Assembly: GCA_007134405.1 (NCBI GenBank)
Contig: SLKW01000027.1
Coordinates: 1 to 7,543 of the forward strand
DNA: 7,543 nucleotides
Source: Paracoccaceae bacterium
GTDB taxonomy: Bacteria; Pseudomonadota; Alphaproteobacteria; Rhodobacterales; Rhodobacteraceae
Reading direction: 5' to 3'
Part shown: in pieces, positions 1 through 6,479 of the stretch
Position numbering within the stretch: position 1 is the first letter of the stretch
Layout of the letters: each line of letters opens with the position of its first letter
The notes under the pieces: model-generated
What the model was told of the DNA's origin: nothing
The model's database searches: none
What the model saw: only the letters and a program-made list of their open reading frames with translations
Program-made: the position numbers and the translations under genes

Positions 1-339
1 CATCACCAGCCCCGCGGGGTCGTGGATCATCAGGAAGGCGTTCTCGGGCATGACGATCTCGTCGCCCGCCATCGCCACGTAGGACGCGGCCGAGGCGGCG
101 ATGCCGTCGATCCAGACCGTGACCGGGCCCTCGTGCCGCTTCAGCGCGTTGAAGATCGCCACCGCGTCGAAGACCGATCCGCCAGGGCTGTTGAGGCGCA
201 GATCTATCGGCGCCGCGTCGGGCAGCGCGCCCAGCTCGGCGAGGAATCCCTTCGCCGAGATCCCGTAGGCACCGATCTCGTCATAGATGGAAATCTCTGC
301 GCCGCCCGCCCGGGCGCGCATGCTGTACCAGCTTTTCAT
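1..339 (-). CDS. ClpP/S49-like phage head maturation protease (C-terminus outside window)
   Basis: The visible 113 residues are the N-terminal part of a ClpP-fold serine protease, the type that trims scaffold and capsid proteins during prohead assembly in lambda-like phages. Family landmarks are the glycine-rich strand LNSPGGSVFDA (about residues 49-59), the nucleophile motif GIAASAAS (79-86, probable catalytic Ser83) and MIHDPAG (104-110, probable catalytic His106). The acidic member of the triad would lie beyond the window. The ATG at 339-337 is well supported: an AGGAG at 351-347 (minus strand) lies 7 nt upstream and overlaps the portal stop region, with only 4 nt between the portal stop and this start, so the two genes are probably translationally coupled. 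A plain host ClpP is unlikely given its place directly after a portal gene. Whether it is fused to a scaffold or capsid domain cannot be seen. Confidence 0.9.
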   Translation of the reverse strand, partial: MKSWYSMRARAGGAEISIYDEIGAYGISAKGFLAELGALPDAAPIDLRLNSPGGSVFDAVAIFNALKRHEGPVTVWIDGIAASAASYVAMAGDEIVMPENAFLMIHDPAGLVM

Positions 340-343
340 CAAT

Positions 344-1867
344 TCACTCCTGTTCGGTGTCACCGGCCGCGGCCGTGGTCTCCGCCCCATCGGATCGCTC
401 CGGCTCCGGCCGCCGCGGCGGCGTGGCGCGCGCACCCTGCGTCTCGCCCGGGCTGGTGCGGTAGCTGAGGCCCAGTTCGGCGGCGCGCGCCGCGTCGGTG
501 GCGTTCTCGCGGTCGATTTCCTCGACGTCGTAGCCCGTGGCCTCGACCACCTTGCGCCGCGAGGTGATGCCCGCCTCCATCGCCAGCACCTGCGCCTGGA
601 TGTCCTTCAGAGGATCGACCCAGTCCCAGCGCGGCGGTATCCATTGCACCGCCCGGAAGCGCGCGGGCGCCGCAGCATACCCCGGCAGGTCGAGGGCGCC
701 GGCCAGCACCGCGGTTTCCATCCAGCGCGCCCAGATGGGGCGGCAAAGCTGATGCGCGAGCACCCCGTGCTGCAGCTGCTGCACGCGGCGACGAAACTCG
801 ACCAGTTCCGCGCGCAGGCTCGAATAGTTTGCCTGCCGGACATCGCCGGTCACCAGGTGATAGGGCAGCCCCAGCGAGGCAGAGACCGCGAGCAGCGTGC
901 GGTACTGGAACGCCTCGTAGCCGCCGCCCACGTCGGCAGGCGACGAGAACTTCACATCCTCGCCCGGCAGCAGCACCTGCATGGTGCCGGGCTCGAGGCT
1001 GGCGATGGCGGCGCCATCGGGGTCCGCCTCGGTCTCGCCCATCATCGGCTCTTCCGGGGCGGACTTGATGATGAACCCCGCGAACATCGCCGCGGTCTTC
1101 TTCCGGTCGAGTTCGGCGTCGTCGTACTGATCGAGCAGGAAGAGCCGCACCATCGCGGGTGCCACATGCGGCAGTCCGCGGATCTGGCCGGCGTCGATGG
1201 GTCGATAGATGTGCAGCACATCCTCGGCCGGCACGCGCACCGTCTCCGGGATCACCGCCCCCTGATCGGTGCTGTCGCCGGGATGCCGGCGGCGGAAATG
1301 ATACGCCACGCGCCGCCCGATCCGGTCGAACTCGATCCCGCAGCGCAGGTGGTTGCCGTTTGCCGCCGTCCCGGTCTTCTCAAAGGGCAGCATCTCCGAC
1401 TGCAGGAGCTGCAGCTGCAACGGCACCAGCAGTCCGTCTTCCGCACGCCGCGGCCGCAGCCGGACGAAGCACTCGCCCGCGACGAACATCTCGCGCGCCA
1501 CCATGGCCTGCAGGCCGTAGAAATCGGTCAGCCCGTCGGCATCCGCCTCGTCGGTCCAGGCGAGCCAGAGCCGCTGGACGCGATCGCGCACGGCAGCATC
1601 CTCAATGAGCGACGAAGGCTTGATCCCGTCGCCCACGAGGTTGGCGGCAAACGCTTCACAGGCATTGGCAGCGTAGCCGTTGGTGACTACCATCTCGCGC
1701 GACCGCGCCAGCAGCCGCGGGCCGCCCGAAGCGACCAGCGCGTTGATGTTCTCCAGCGGCGGGTTCCAACCGCGGAGGCGGCGCCGGGACATGGCCCCCT
1801 CAAGGCGGGCACGCACAGCCGCGGGGCCGCCGGTCGTCCGGCGGCGAAAGCGATCGAACAGGCCCAT
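344..1867 (-). CDS. Phage portal protein, lambda family
   Basis: A 507-residue protein of normal length for the lambda gpB-type portal, the dodecameric ring at the capsid vertex through which terminase pumps DNA. Recognisable segments are the N-terminal RNPLA-like stretch around VVTNGYAANACEAFAANLVG (60-79), FVAGECFVRLRP (128-139), IRGLPHVAPAMVRLFLLDQY (229-248), the strongly conserved LPYHLVTGDVRQANYSSLRA (334-353) and VQWIPPRWDWVDPLKD (407-422). The last 35 residues or so are a Pro/Glu/Arg/Ala-rich low-complexity tail. The ATG at 1867 has an AGGGG about 10 nt upstream, inside the end of the gpW-like gene, whose stop is separated by 3 nt. It is therefore part of the leftward packaging operon. 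The frame is intact. A long open frame on the opposite strand across this gene is a GC-driven shadow. Confidence 0.95.
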   Translation of the reverse strand: MGLFDRFRRRTTGGPAAVRARLEGAMSRRRLRGWNPPLENINALVASGGPRLLARSREMVVTNGYAANACEAFAANLVGDGIKPSSLIEDAAVRDRVQRLWLAWTDEADADGLTDFYGLQAMVAREMFVAGECFVRLRPRRAEDGLLVPLQLQLLQSEMLPFEKTGTAANGNHLRCGIEFDRIGRRVAYHFRRRHPGDSTDQGAVIPETVRVPAEDVLHIYRPIDAGQIRGLPHVAPAMVRLFLLDQYDDAELDRKKTAAMFAGFIIKSAPEEPMMGETEADPDGAAIASLEPGTMQVLLPGEDVKFSSPADVGGGYEAFQYRTLLAVSASLGLPYHLVTGDVRQANYSSLRAELVEFRRRVQQLQHGVLAHQLCRPIWARWMETAVLAGALDLPGYAAAPARFRAVQWIPPRWDWVDPLKDIQAQVLAMEAGITSRRKVVEATGYDVEEIDRENATDAARAAELGLSYRTSPGETQGARATPPRRPEPERSDGAETTAAAGDTEQE

Positions 1868-1870
1868 GGT

Positions 1871-2086
1871 TCAGAGCCCCTTCGCCGTCGTCACGCGAAC
1901 CTGCCGTACGATCCGCCGCCCCTCGGCCGCCGCGATCTCGCGATCCAGCGCCTCGATGGCCCGGTCGATCTCGGCCAGGCTGCGGTACTCCACGGTCTTG
2001 CCGTCGTAGCTCACCCGCGCCACGCCAGATGCGCGCTGTGCGGCGAGCGCCGCACGGCGGGATTTCAACTCGGCGATTGTCGACAT
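1871..2086 (-). CDS. gpW-like phage head-tail joining protein
   Basis: A 71-residue protein close in size to lambda gpW (about 68 residues), which fills the portal exit after packaging and prepares the head for tail attachment. It has the gpW layout: an N-terminal helix (STIAELKSRRAALAAQRA, residues 2-19), a short beta element carrying VSYDGKTVEYRS (25-36), then a charged helix (LAEIDRAIEALDREIAAAEG, 37-56) and a basic tail. Its position immediately before the portal gene is the canonical one for gpW. A GAAGG about 8 nt upstream of the ATG at 2086 can serve as ribosome binding site. Unusually, the gene before it on this strand is not the large terminase directly: a gene on the other strand intervenes, so the transcript serving gpW either starts inside that gene or runs antisense through it. 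Confidence 0.85.
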   Translation of the reverse strand: MSTIAELKSRRAALAAQRASGVARVSYDGKTVEYRSLAEIDRAIEALDREIAAAEGRRIVRQVRVTTAKGL

Positions 2087-2105
2087 GCGGCTGGCCTTCT
2101 ATCCT
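2077..2105 (+). promoter_or_regulatory. Candidate sigma70-type promoter for the pRiA4b-family gene
   Basis: TTGTCG at 2077-2082 and TATCCT at 2100-2105 are separated by 17 nt and match the sigma70 consensus at 4 of 6 positions each. The predicted start of transcription, near 2112, would place a CGGAG (2121-2125) and the GTG start at 2136 at sensible distances. The element overlaps the start codon of the leftward gpW-like gene. This is pattern matching only; no expression evidence is available. Confidence 0.35.
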
Positions 2106-2135
2106 CGGGTTCTCGCAATCCGGAGCCTGCCCCCC

Positions 2136-2750
2136 GTGTCGGAAACCGTCGCGCGCGTCCGCATCGAACTCAAAGACACCGATCCTACGGTCTGGCGCGA
2201 GCTGGACCTGCCGCTGTCGACCACGCTAGCCACGCTGCACGACCTCATCCAGGTCGTGATGCGATGGCAGGACTACCATCTTCACGAGTTCATCGTCGGC
2301 GAGAAGACCTATGGCGTTCAGTATCCGGACGATGAGATCTACGAGCGCAAGGTCTACCAGTCGAAGGCGATCCGCCTCGGCACGCTGATCGACCGCGGTG
2401 TGCGCGAGTTCCTTTACGTCTACGATTTCGGTGACAACTGGCGGCACCGCATCATGATCGCAGACATCCGACAGGGTGAACCGGACGCTGAATTCCCCCG
2501 CTTCGTCGCGGGCGAGCGCCGCGCTCCCCCGGAGGATGTCGGTGGCACCGGCGGCTTCGCCGAATTCCTGGAGGCCGTCACGGATCCCCGCCACGAGGAA
2601 CACGACCGCATGCTCACATGGTGCGGTGGCAGTTTCGATCCGGAGGACATCGAAGAACGTTGGCTCAGGATGATCGTTGAGGATTTCGCCGCACGCCGCC
2701 GTGGGCCGCTCAAGAGCCACCGCACCGGCAAGCGGCCATGGCACGGATGA
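2136..2750 (+). CDS. Plasmid pRiA4b ORF-3 family protein
   Basis: Recognised as a PF07929 (pRiA4b ORF-3-like) protein of 204 residues if started at the GTG at 2136. Hallmarks are DTDPTVWREL (residues 14-23), LHDLIQVVMRWQDYHLHEF (34-52), YDFGDNWRH (96-104), GERRAPPEDVGG (126-137) and an acidic DPEDIEERW near the C-terminus. The biochemical role of the family is not established; members are found on plasmids, next to insertion elements and in many chromosomes. The GTG is preferred because the family begins close to the RVRIELKDTDP strand, a CGGAG lies 10 nt upstream, and a candidate promoter sits between it and the only upstream in-frame ATG (2085), which would overlap the gpW start codon. The stop lies only 4 nt from the stop of the extended terminase frame, so the two are tail to tail. 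It is the only rightward gene inside a leftward packaging operon. Confidence 0.88.
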   Translation: MSETVARVRIELKDTDPTVWRELDLPLSTTLATLHDLIQVVMRWQDYHLHEFIVGEKTYGVQYPDDEIYERKVYQSKAIRLGTLIDRGVREFLYVYDFGDNWRHRIMIADIRQGEPDAEFPRFVAGERRAPPEDVGGTGGFAEFLEAVTDPRHEEHDRMLTWCGGSFDPEDIEERWLRMIVEDFAARRRGPLKSHRTGKRPWHG

Positions 2751-2754
2751 TGCG

Positions 2755-2982
2755 TCACCCCATATAGTTCGATCGTACCGTCCGCCGTCGCGCGATCCCG
2801 CGCGTTGGAGCCGTCCGCCCCGCCGCCGCTGCTTTTGCATTCGGCCTGTCGCCCGCCGCCGCCCCAATCTGCGCCTCCAGATCGGCCCAGCGTGCCTCGG
2901 GCCAGCGGTCGGCGCCGGCGATCCATGCGGCGGCGCGGGCGTAGACGCGCAGGTCCAGCGCCTCGTTGCGCTCGCGCAGCTT
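2755..2982 (-). pseudogene. C-terminal segment of the large terminase, beyond an in-frame amber codon
   Basis: Reading on in the terminase frame past the TAG at 2985-2983 gives 75 more sense codons to a TGA at 2757-2755. The first part, KLRERNEALDLRVYARAAAW, is the conserved C-terminal signature of GpA-family terminases, followed by IAGADRWPEARWADLEAQIG and an Ala/Lys/Arg-rich tail. With it the protein would be 665 residues, a normal GpA length; without it, 589. The segment has no start codon or ribosome site of its own at the junction, so I read it as the severed end of the same gene. It may still be made if the amber codon is suppressed, or the TAG may be a sequencing error. Confidence 0.8.
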
Positions 2983-4752
2983 CTACCATTCCAGCTTGGT
3001 GAAGCCGCGTTTCGATTTGACCGTGACCAGCTGCTCGGCGGTGAGTTGCTTCAGCCATTCGCCGTCGGCCCAGCCGGGCAGGTGTACAGTTCCGGCAGGG
3101 AACGATGCACCAGCCGCGATCTCTTCCGCCGTCGGCCGCTCCTGCCGCAGGAAGCGATAGGTCTCGGCCTTGAAGGTCGCGGTGGCGACCGTCCAGAGCC
3201 GGGCGCCGCGGCGCAGCCGCTTGCCCGCAACGGTGGCGTCGACATAGGTCGGCCCCGTCACCGGGCTCGCGCGGTTGAAGCCCTCGACGCCCTTGACCGG
3301 CGCCACCTGCGAAAAGCCGACCTGCCGCGCCCAGCCATAGACCGCGCTGGTCTCGAAGCCGGTGTCGATGGCGAGCCGCGCGATGGTGAGGTGCTGGCCG
3401 TTCTCATGTGCCCATGTCCGCCCGAGCAGGTCGGTCAGCTTCTGCCAGCAGGCGGGATCGCCGGGGCCGCCCACGAGCACGATGTGGTCCACGAGCCAGC
3501 TTTCCAGCCCGCGGCCCCAGGCCCAGACATCGACCTCGATCCGGTCCTTCTGCACGTCGGTGCCGGCGGTCAGGAAGAGCCCGCCCGCGGGCACGGTGCC
3601 CGGCGCCCACGCCTCGCGGCGGTCGGCCAGACGCTGCCAGTCGGGCGCCTCGCCGGTTTCCATCCAGGTCTCGCCGAGGATGGTGTTCCGGAACGCCCGC
3701 ATGGCCTCGTCCGATCCCCGTGCCGCCTCGTGCGCCCGCGCGATCCGCGCCCAGCTGAGCCAGCCCACCGGCGAGTAGAGCGCCGAGAGGTGGTAGCCAA
3801 CCGTCAGCGGATCGGCGGCGGTCGCGGTCGCGCGCCACTCCCCCGCCGCCAGCATCGCGGTCTTGTGGTGCTCGGCGATAAGCGCCTCGCAGCCTTCGCA
3901 GTGATACGCCGCTGTCTCAGGCTGGCCCTTCTCCCAGCGTAGCCGGTCGAACTTCAGCCATTGCATCTCCCCGCAATGCGGGCAGGGCAGGAAGAAGCGC
4001 CGCTGGTCGCTGGCCTCGAACTCCCGCTCGATCCGGCTCAGCCCCCGGATCGTCGGGGTCGAGACCAGGAACACCTTGCGCCGGTGGGCGAAGGTCAGCG
4101 AGCGCGCCTCGGCGAGCGTCACCGGGTCGCCCTCCTCGTCGGCCGAGGCCGGATAGGCATCGACCTCGTCGAGGAAGATGTAGCGCGCCGGCGTGGAGCG
4201 CAGCCCCACCGCCGAGTTCGCCCCGGTCAGGATCAGGATGCCGCCGGCGAACTCTTTCGACAGCATCGTGTTGCCGGCGTCACGCGAGCGCGCGGGCTTC
4301 ACCCGTTCCCGCAGTTCGGGGCTTTCCTCGATCAGCGGATCGATCCGCTGGCGCGAGTTGCGCTTGGCCAGTTCCACCGTCGGCTGGACCGCCAGCATCG
4401 GCCCGGGCGCGTGGTGCATCACGAAGCCGATGAAGCAGCTTCCAGCTTCCGTCGCACCGATCTGAGCTGCCTTCATGAACACCACGCGCTGGACCGGATC
4501 GCCCGGGCTGAGCCGGTCCATGATCTCGCGCATGTAGGGCGTGCGCGCCGTCCGGTACCGCCCCGGCTCGGCCGAGGCACGCGACGAGAGCCAGCGATGC
4601 CGGTCGGCCCATTCCGACACCGTCAGGTCCGGGTCGGGGCGGATCCCACGCGACCAGGCGCGCAGCAGCGCTTCGGCGCCATCGAACCCGACGACATCGT
4701 CATCCAAGCCCGGTCCGGATCTCGGCAAGGCTGTCGAGCTGGGCGCGGACAT
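2983..4752 (-). CDS. Phage terminase large subunit, GpA family (truncated by an amber codon)
   Basis: ATP-driven motor and nuclease that cuts concatemeric phage DNA and pumps it into proheads. The N-terminal ATPase carries a variant Walker A in VFMKAAQIGATEAG (91-104), Walker B in YIFLDEVD (191-198) and a coupling motif LVSTPT (229-234). A zinc-ribbon-like pair CPHC/CEGC (Cys257, 260, 285, 288) follows. The nuclease half has GTDVQKDRIEVDVW (397-410, Asp399) and ARLAIDTGFETSAVYGW (458-474, Asp463). The frame ends at TAG 2985-2983 after GFTKLEW, 75 codons short of the family's usual end. In lambda gpA the extreme C-terminus docks on the portal, so this product may not bind proheads. The ATG at 4752 overlaps the small subunit gene by 53 nt; a TTG at 4707 in TTGGATGA, overlapping its stop, is an alternative start. 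Confidence 0.93.
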   Translation of the reverse strand: MSAPSSTALPRSGPGLDDDVVGFDGAEALLRAWSRGIRPDPDLTVSEWADRHRWLSSRASAEPGRYRTARTPYMREIMDRLSPGDPVQRVVFMKAAQIGATEAGSCFIGFVMHHAPGPMLAVQPTVELAKRNSRQRIDPLIEESPELRERVKPARSRDAGNTMLSKEFAGGILILTGANSAVGLRSTPARYIFLDEVDAYPASADEEGDPVTLAEARSLTFAHRRKVFLVSTPTIRGLSRIEREFEASDQRRFFLPCPHCGEMQWLKFDRLRWEKGQPETAAYHCEGCEALIAEHHKTAMLAAGEWRATATAADPLTVGYHLSALYSPVGWLSWARIARAHEAARGSDEAMRAFRNTILGETWMETGEAPDWQRLADRREAWAPGTVPAGGLFLTAGTDVQKDRIEVDVWAWGRGLESWLVDHIVLVGGPGDPACWQKLTDLLGRTWAHENGQHLTIARLAIDTGFETSAVYGWARQVGFSQVAPVKGVEGFNRASPVTGPTYVDATVAGKRLRRGARLWTVATATFKAETYRFLRQERPTAEEIAAGASFPAGTVHLPGWADGEWLKQLTAEQLVTVKSKRGFTKLEW

Positions 4753-5284
4753 GGGCTTCCAGGACCTTCTGCATCAGCGCCGCCTCCAACTCGATTCCGT
4801 CGCCCAGCGCCGCGGTCAGCTCCGCCGCCATCAGCGCGGCGGCCCGAGCAGGCCAGGTGACCCAGGCATCGCGTTCCTCCCGTGCCAGCCGGAACATCAG
4901 CGTCTCGGCCCGTGCCCGGTCGACCAGTTCGCCTTTCAGTTTCTGGAGCCGGATGCGCCGCTCCTGCGCCTTCAGCACCTCGTTCGCGGTCTTGGCCTGC
5001 AGGAAGGTCGTCCCGCCACCGACGACCGGCGCAGCGAGACCCTGCTCGCGCAGCGTGTCGCCGACGGCGGTGACGGCGGCCTCGGGTACCGGCTTCAGCT
5101 TCGCCGCAGGTGGCTTCCTCGTCTTCGACGGGTCCGTCATCGCGGCACGGCGTTGGTCGGAGGCCGCGGCATCGATGCTGCCGTCGGGATGCAGCACCAG
5201 CCGCCCGGCGTCCTTCGCCTTCTGGATCGCGCCGCGCGACAGCCCGGCATGCGCGGCGTACTGGCGCTCGCTCAGCCCTTGCAT
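4700..5284 (-). CDS. Probable phage terminase small subunit (Nu1-like)
   Basis: A 194-residue protein, similar in length to lambda Nu1 (181), directly upstream of and overlapping the GpA-type large subunit. The N-terminal 45 residues look like a winged helix-turn-helix with LSERQYAAHAGLSRGAIQKA (4-23) and the wing-like RLVLHPDGSIDA (28-39), as expected for binding the packaging site. A Pro/Lys/Ala-rich linker (52-70) leads to a long charged helical region (about 95-143, with KAQERRIRLQKLKGELVDRA) suited to oligomerisation. The C-terminal 40 residues probably contact the large subunit. The homologues I recall are often labelled only as hypothetical or as elements of external origin, so the function rests on domain order and position. 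The ribosome site is weak: a GGAG lies farther than usual upstream of the ATG at 5284. Confidence 0.82.
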   Translation of the reverse strand: MQGLSERQYAAHAGLSRGAIQKAKDAGRLVLHPDGSIDAAASDQRRAAMTDPSKTRKPPAAKLKPVPEAAVTAVGDTLREQGLAAPVVGGGTTFLQAKTANEVLKAQERRIRLQKLKGELVDRARAETLMFRLAREERDAWVTWPARAAALMAAELTAALGDGIELEAALMQKVLEAHVRAQLDSLAEIRTGLG

Positions 5285-5316
5285 GACGCGCTCTGATTAT
5301 TTCTCCAGATCATGCT

Positions 5317-5333
5317 CTTATCGAGTTGATAAG
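5317..5333. promoter_or_regulatory. Perfect 6-bp inverted repeat between divergent genes (candidate operator)
   Basis: CTTATC and GATAAG flank a 5-nt centre (GAGTT). The site lies 33 bp upstream of the small terminase start and about 140 bp upstream of the rightward DUF3489 gene, the usual place for a repressor or activator site controlling divergent transcription. It is AT-rich compared with its surroundings. A TTGATA within it (5326-5331) resembles a rightward -35 element but no good -10 follows. No regulator can be named. Confidence 0.3.
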
Positions 5334-5474
5334 CCCGGCAGCGCGAGCGAACGTCCAGACAGACGGACGATGCAACTCGCCATGGAGCCACGGAACGACC
5401 CGTCTCACCGCGTCCTGCGCGGCTCAGCCTCGTAGAAGGGCTGCGATGGTCGCGGCCCGACTACGGAGACGAAC

Positions 5475-6080
5475 ATGACCAAGCTTTCCGACACCCAGCT
5501 CGTGATCCTCGGCGCCGCCGCGCAGCGCGACGACCGCAACGTCCTGCCGCTGCCCGGCAGCCTCCGCGGCGGCGCCGCCGCCAAGGTGGTGGGCGCGCTC
5601 CTCGCGCGTGGACTGATCGCCGAGACGGCAACCGACAGCCAGACCAGAGCCGACGCGGCGCTCAACCGCATCTGGCGAAACGACGCCGAGGGCCGGGCGG
5701 TCCTGCTGCACATCAAAGACGCCGGCCTCGCCGCCATCGGCATCGAGCCGGGAGCCGCCGATGGCTCGCCCACGGGCGCCGCGGAGGCGCCGGTCGAACC
5801 GGCTCCGAAGAAGGGGCGCGGCCGGAAGAAGGCGGCGCACACAGGCGCCGACGACGCCGCCCCGCGCAAGAGCCGCGAGGGCACCAAGCAGGCAACCATG
5901 ATCGCCATGCTCCGCCGCCCCGAGGGCGCGACCATCGCGCAGATCAGCGAAGCGACGGGCTGGCAATTTCACACTGTGCGTGGTGCCTTCGCCGGGGCGC
6001 TGAAGAAGAAGCTCGGCCTCGAGGTCACCTCAGAGAAGGTCGAGGGCGCCGATCGAATCTATCGACTGCCTCCGGCCTGA
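5475..6080 (+). CDS. DUF3489 domain-containing protein
   Basis: A 201-residue protein in two parts. Residues 3-90 begin KLSDTQLVILGAAAQRDD and continue with LPGSLRGGAAAKVVGALLARGL, a compact helical domain that looks like a winged-helix fold. A flexible Pro/Ala/Lys-rich linker (about 95-133, with APKKGRGRKK) follows. The C-terminal DUF3489 domain (about 134-199) contains KQATMIAMLRRPEGATIAQI and ATGWQFHTVRGAFAGALKKK, the pattern of a helix-turn-helix with a basic recognition region. It is plausibly a small DNA-binding protein, but the family's role is not established. The start is supported by GGAGA 7-8 nt before the ATG. It is transcribed away from the terminase operon and is followed by a terminator-like hairpin, so it is probably a single-gene unit. 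Such genes are common in alphaproteobacterial phage-associated regions, in my recollection. Confidence 0.85.
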   Translation: MTKLSDTQLVILGAAAQRDDRNVLPLPGSLRGGAAAKVVGALLARGLIAETATDSQTRADAALNRIWRNDAEGRAVLLHIKDAGLAAIGIEPGAADGSPTGAAEAPVEPAPKKGRGRKKAAHTGADDAAPRKSREGTKQATMIAMLRRPEGATIAQISEATGWQFHTVRGAFAGALKKKLGLEVTSEKVEGADRIYRLPPA

Positions 6081-6094
6081 TTTCGGGGGTCTTC

Positions 6095-6135
6095 GGGAGC
6101 CGCTGCACTTGCTGGCGGCGGCTTCCTGTTTGTCT
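6095..6135 (+). terminator. Terminator-like hairpin after the DUF3489 gene
   Basis: GGGAGCCGC (6095-6103) can pair with GCGGCTTCC (6118-6126), nine base pairs including one G-U, around a 14-nt loop. TGTTTGTCT follows. It begins 14 nt after the DUF3489 stop. The loop is large and the T tract broken, so this is a moderate candidate for a Rho-independent terminator. Confidence 0.4.
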
Positions 6136-6258
6136 GGCAAGTTGCCCTTCTGCAGGCTTCGCGGGTCTGCCGATGATCACTCATCCTCGACATCGATCCG
6201 GTCGGCAGTGTCCGCGGCGACCAGCCCCAAAATGCAGCGCCAAGTTGAGTGCCGTCAC

Positions 6259-6315
6259 CCTGGCCGGGCGCAGCAGGTTTCCAGTGTCGCTTCATCTCGA
6301 TTCGACCCGGCCAGG
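6259..6315. repeat. Perfect 10-bp inverted repeat with 37-nt spacer
   Basis: CCTGGCCGGG (6259-6268) is exactly repeated in reverse complement as CCCGGCCAGG (6306-6315). The 37-nt spacer is less GC-rich than the arms. The structure would form a stable stem-loop in RNA from either strand. It lies in the gene-free region upstream of dodecin; a small RNA, a leader structure or a palindromic repeat element are all possible, and I cannot choose between them. Confidence 0.45.
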
Positions 6316-6479
6316 CAGGCGTGCTCGCCGGCGCGTCGACGAAAAACGTTCAGGCTTCAGGCGGGCTGCGACAACTTTGAGTTCCCCCGGGCGTAGCCGG
6401 ATGAATTGTGGTAGGGTCCACGGGCCCCCCGACACACACAAAAGGGGGTATTGGAGAAGCGAGTTCAGAGGAGATCCAG

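Larger units (their letters stand above)
6081..6479. other. Gene-free region upstream of the dodecin gene
   Basis: About 400 bases without a credible gene. Short open frames on both strands have compositions typical of GC-rich shadows and lack ribosome sites. What can be seen is a terminator-like hairpin at the left end, a perfect 10-bp inverted repeat in the middle, and at the right end the dodecin leader with a strong GAGGAG (6468-6473). A weak promoter-like pair, TTGAGT (6377-6382) with GATGAA (6400-6405) at 17-nt spacing, could drive dodecin but matches the -10 consensus poorly. Confidence 0.5.

Noticed and set aside
287..2335. A 682-codon open frame on the plus strand opposite the portal and gpW genes
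   Set aside because: It is antisense to a confidently identified portal gene, is Arg/Ala/Pro/His-rich and shows no domain. Long opposite-strand frames are expected at this GC content.
2136..2750. The pRiA4b-family gene as part of an insertion sequence
   Set aside because: No transposase, terminal inverted repeats or target duplication are visible at its edges, and the flanking phage genes are not disrupted by it.
2420..3058. Minus-strand open frame spanning the terminase tail and the pRiA4b gene
   Set aside because: It is out of frame with the terminase, is Arg/Gly-rich low-complexity sequence, and the recognisable terminase residues lie in a different frame.
2677..3942. Plus-strand open frame of 421 codons opposite the large terminase
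   Set aside because: It is a shadow of the terminase gene with no family features and no convincing ribosome site.
1..5284. A gene transfer agent cluster, which is common in Rhodobacteraceae
   Set aside because: The known Rhodobacter agent uses HK97-type packaging and head proteins, whereas this set is lambda-like: GpA terminase, gpW and lambda-family portal.
5370..5435. A 21-codon open frame just upstream of the DUF3489 gene as a possible leader peptide
   Set aside because: It has no clear ribosome site, no regulatory codon run and no paired attenuator structure; it is the tail of a longer shadow frame.
6059..6295. A 78-codon minus-strand frame in the gap after the DUF3489 gene
   Set aside because: It overlaps the end of DUF3489, has no ribosome site and no recognisable sequence.
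6259..6333. A possible tRNA or attachment-site tRNA remnant, because TTCGA and a paired end occur together
   Set aside because: The paired ends enclose only 57 bases, and no T stem or anticodon arm can be formed.
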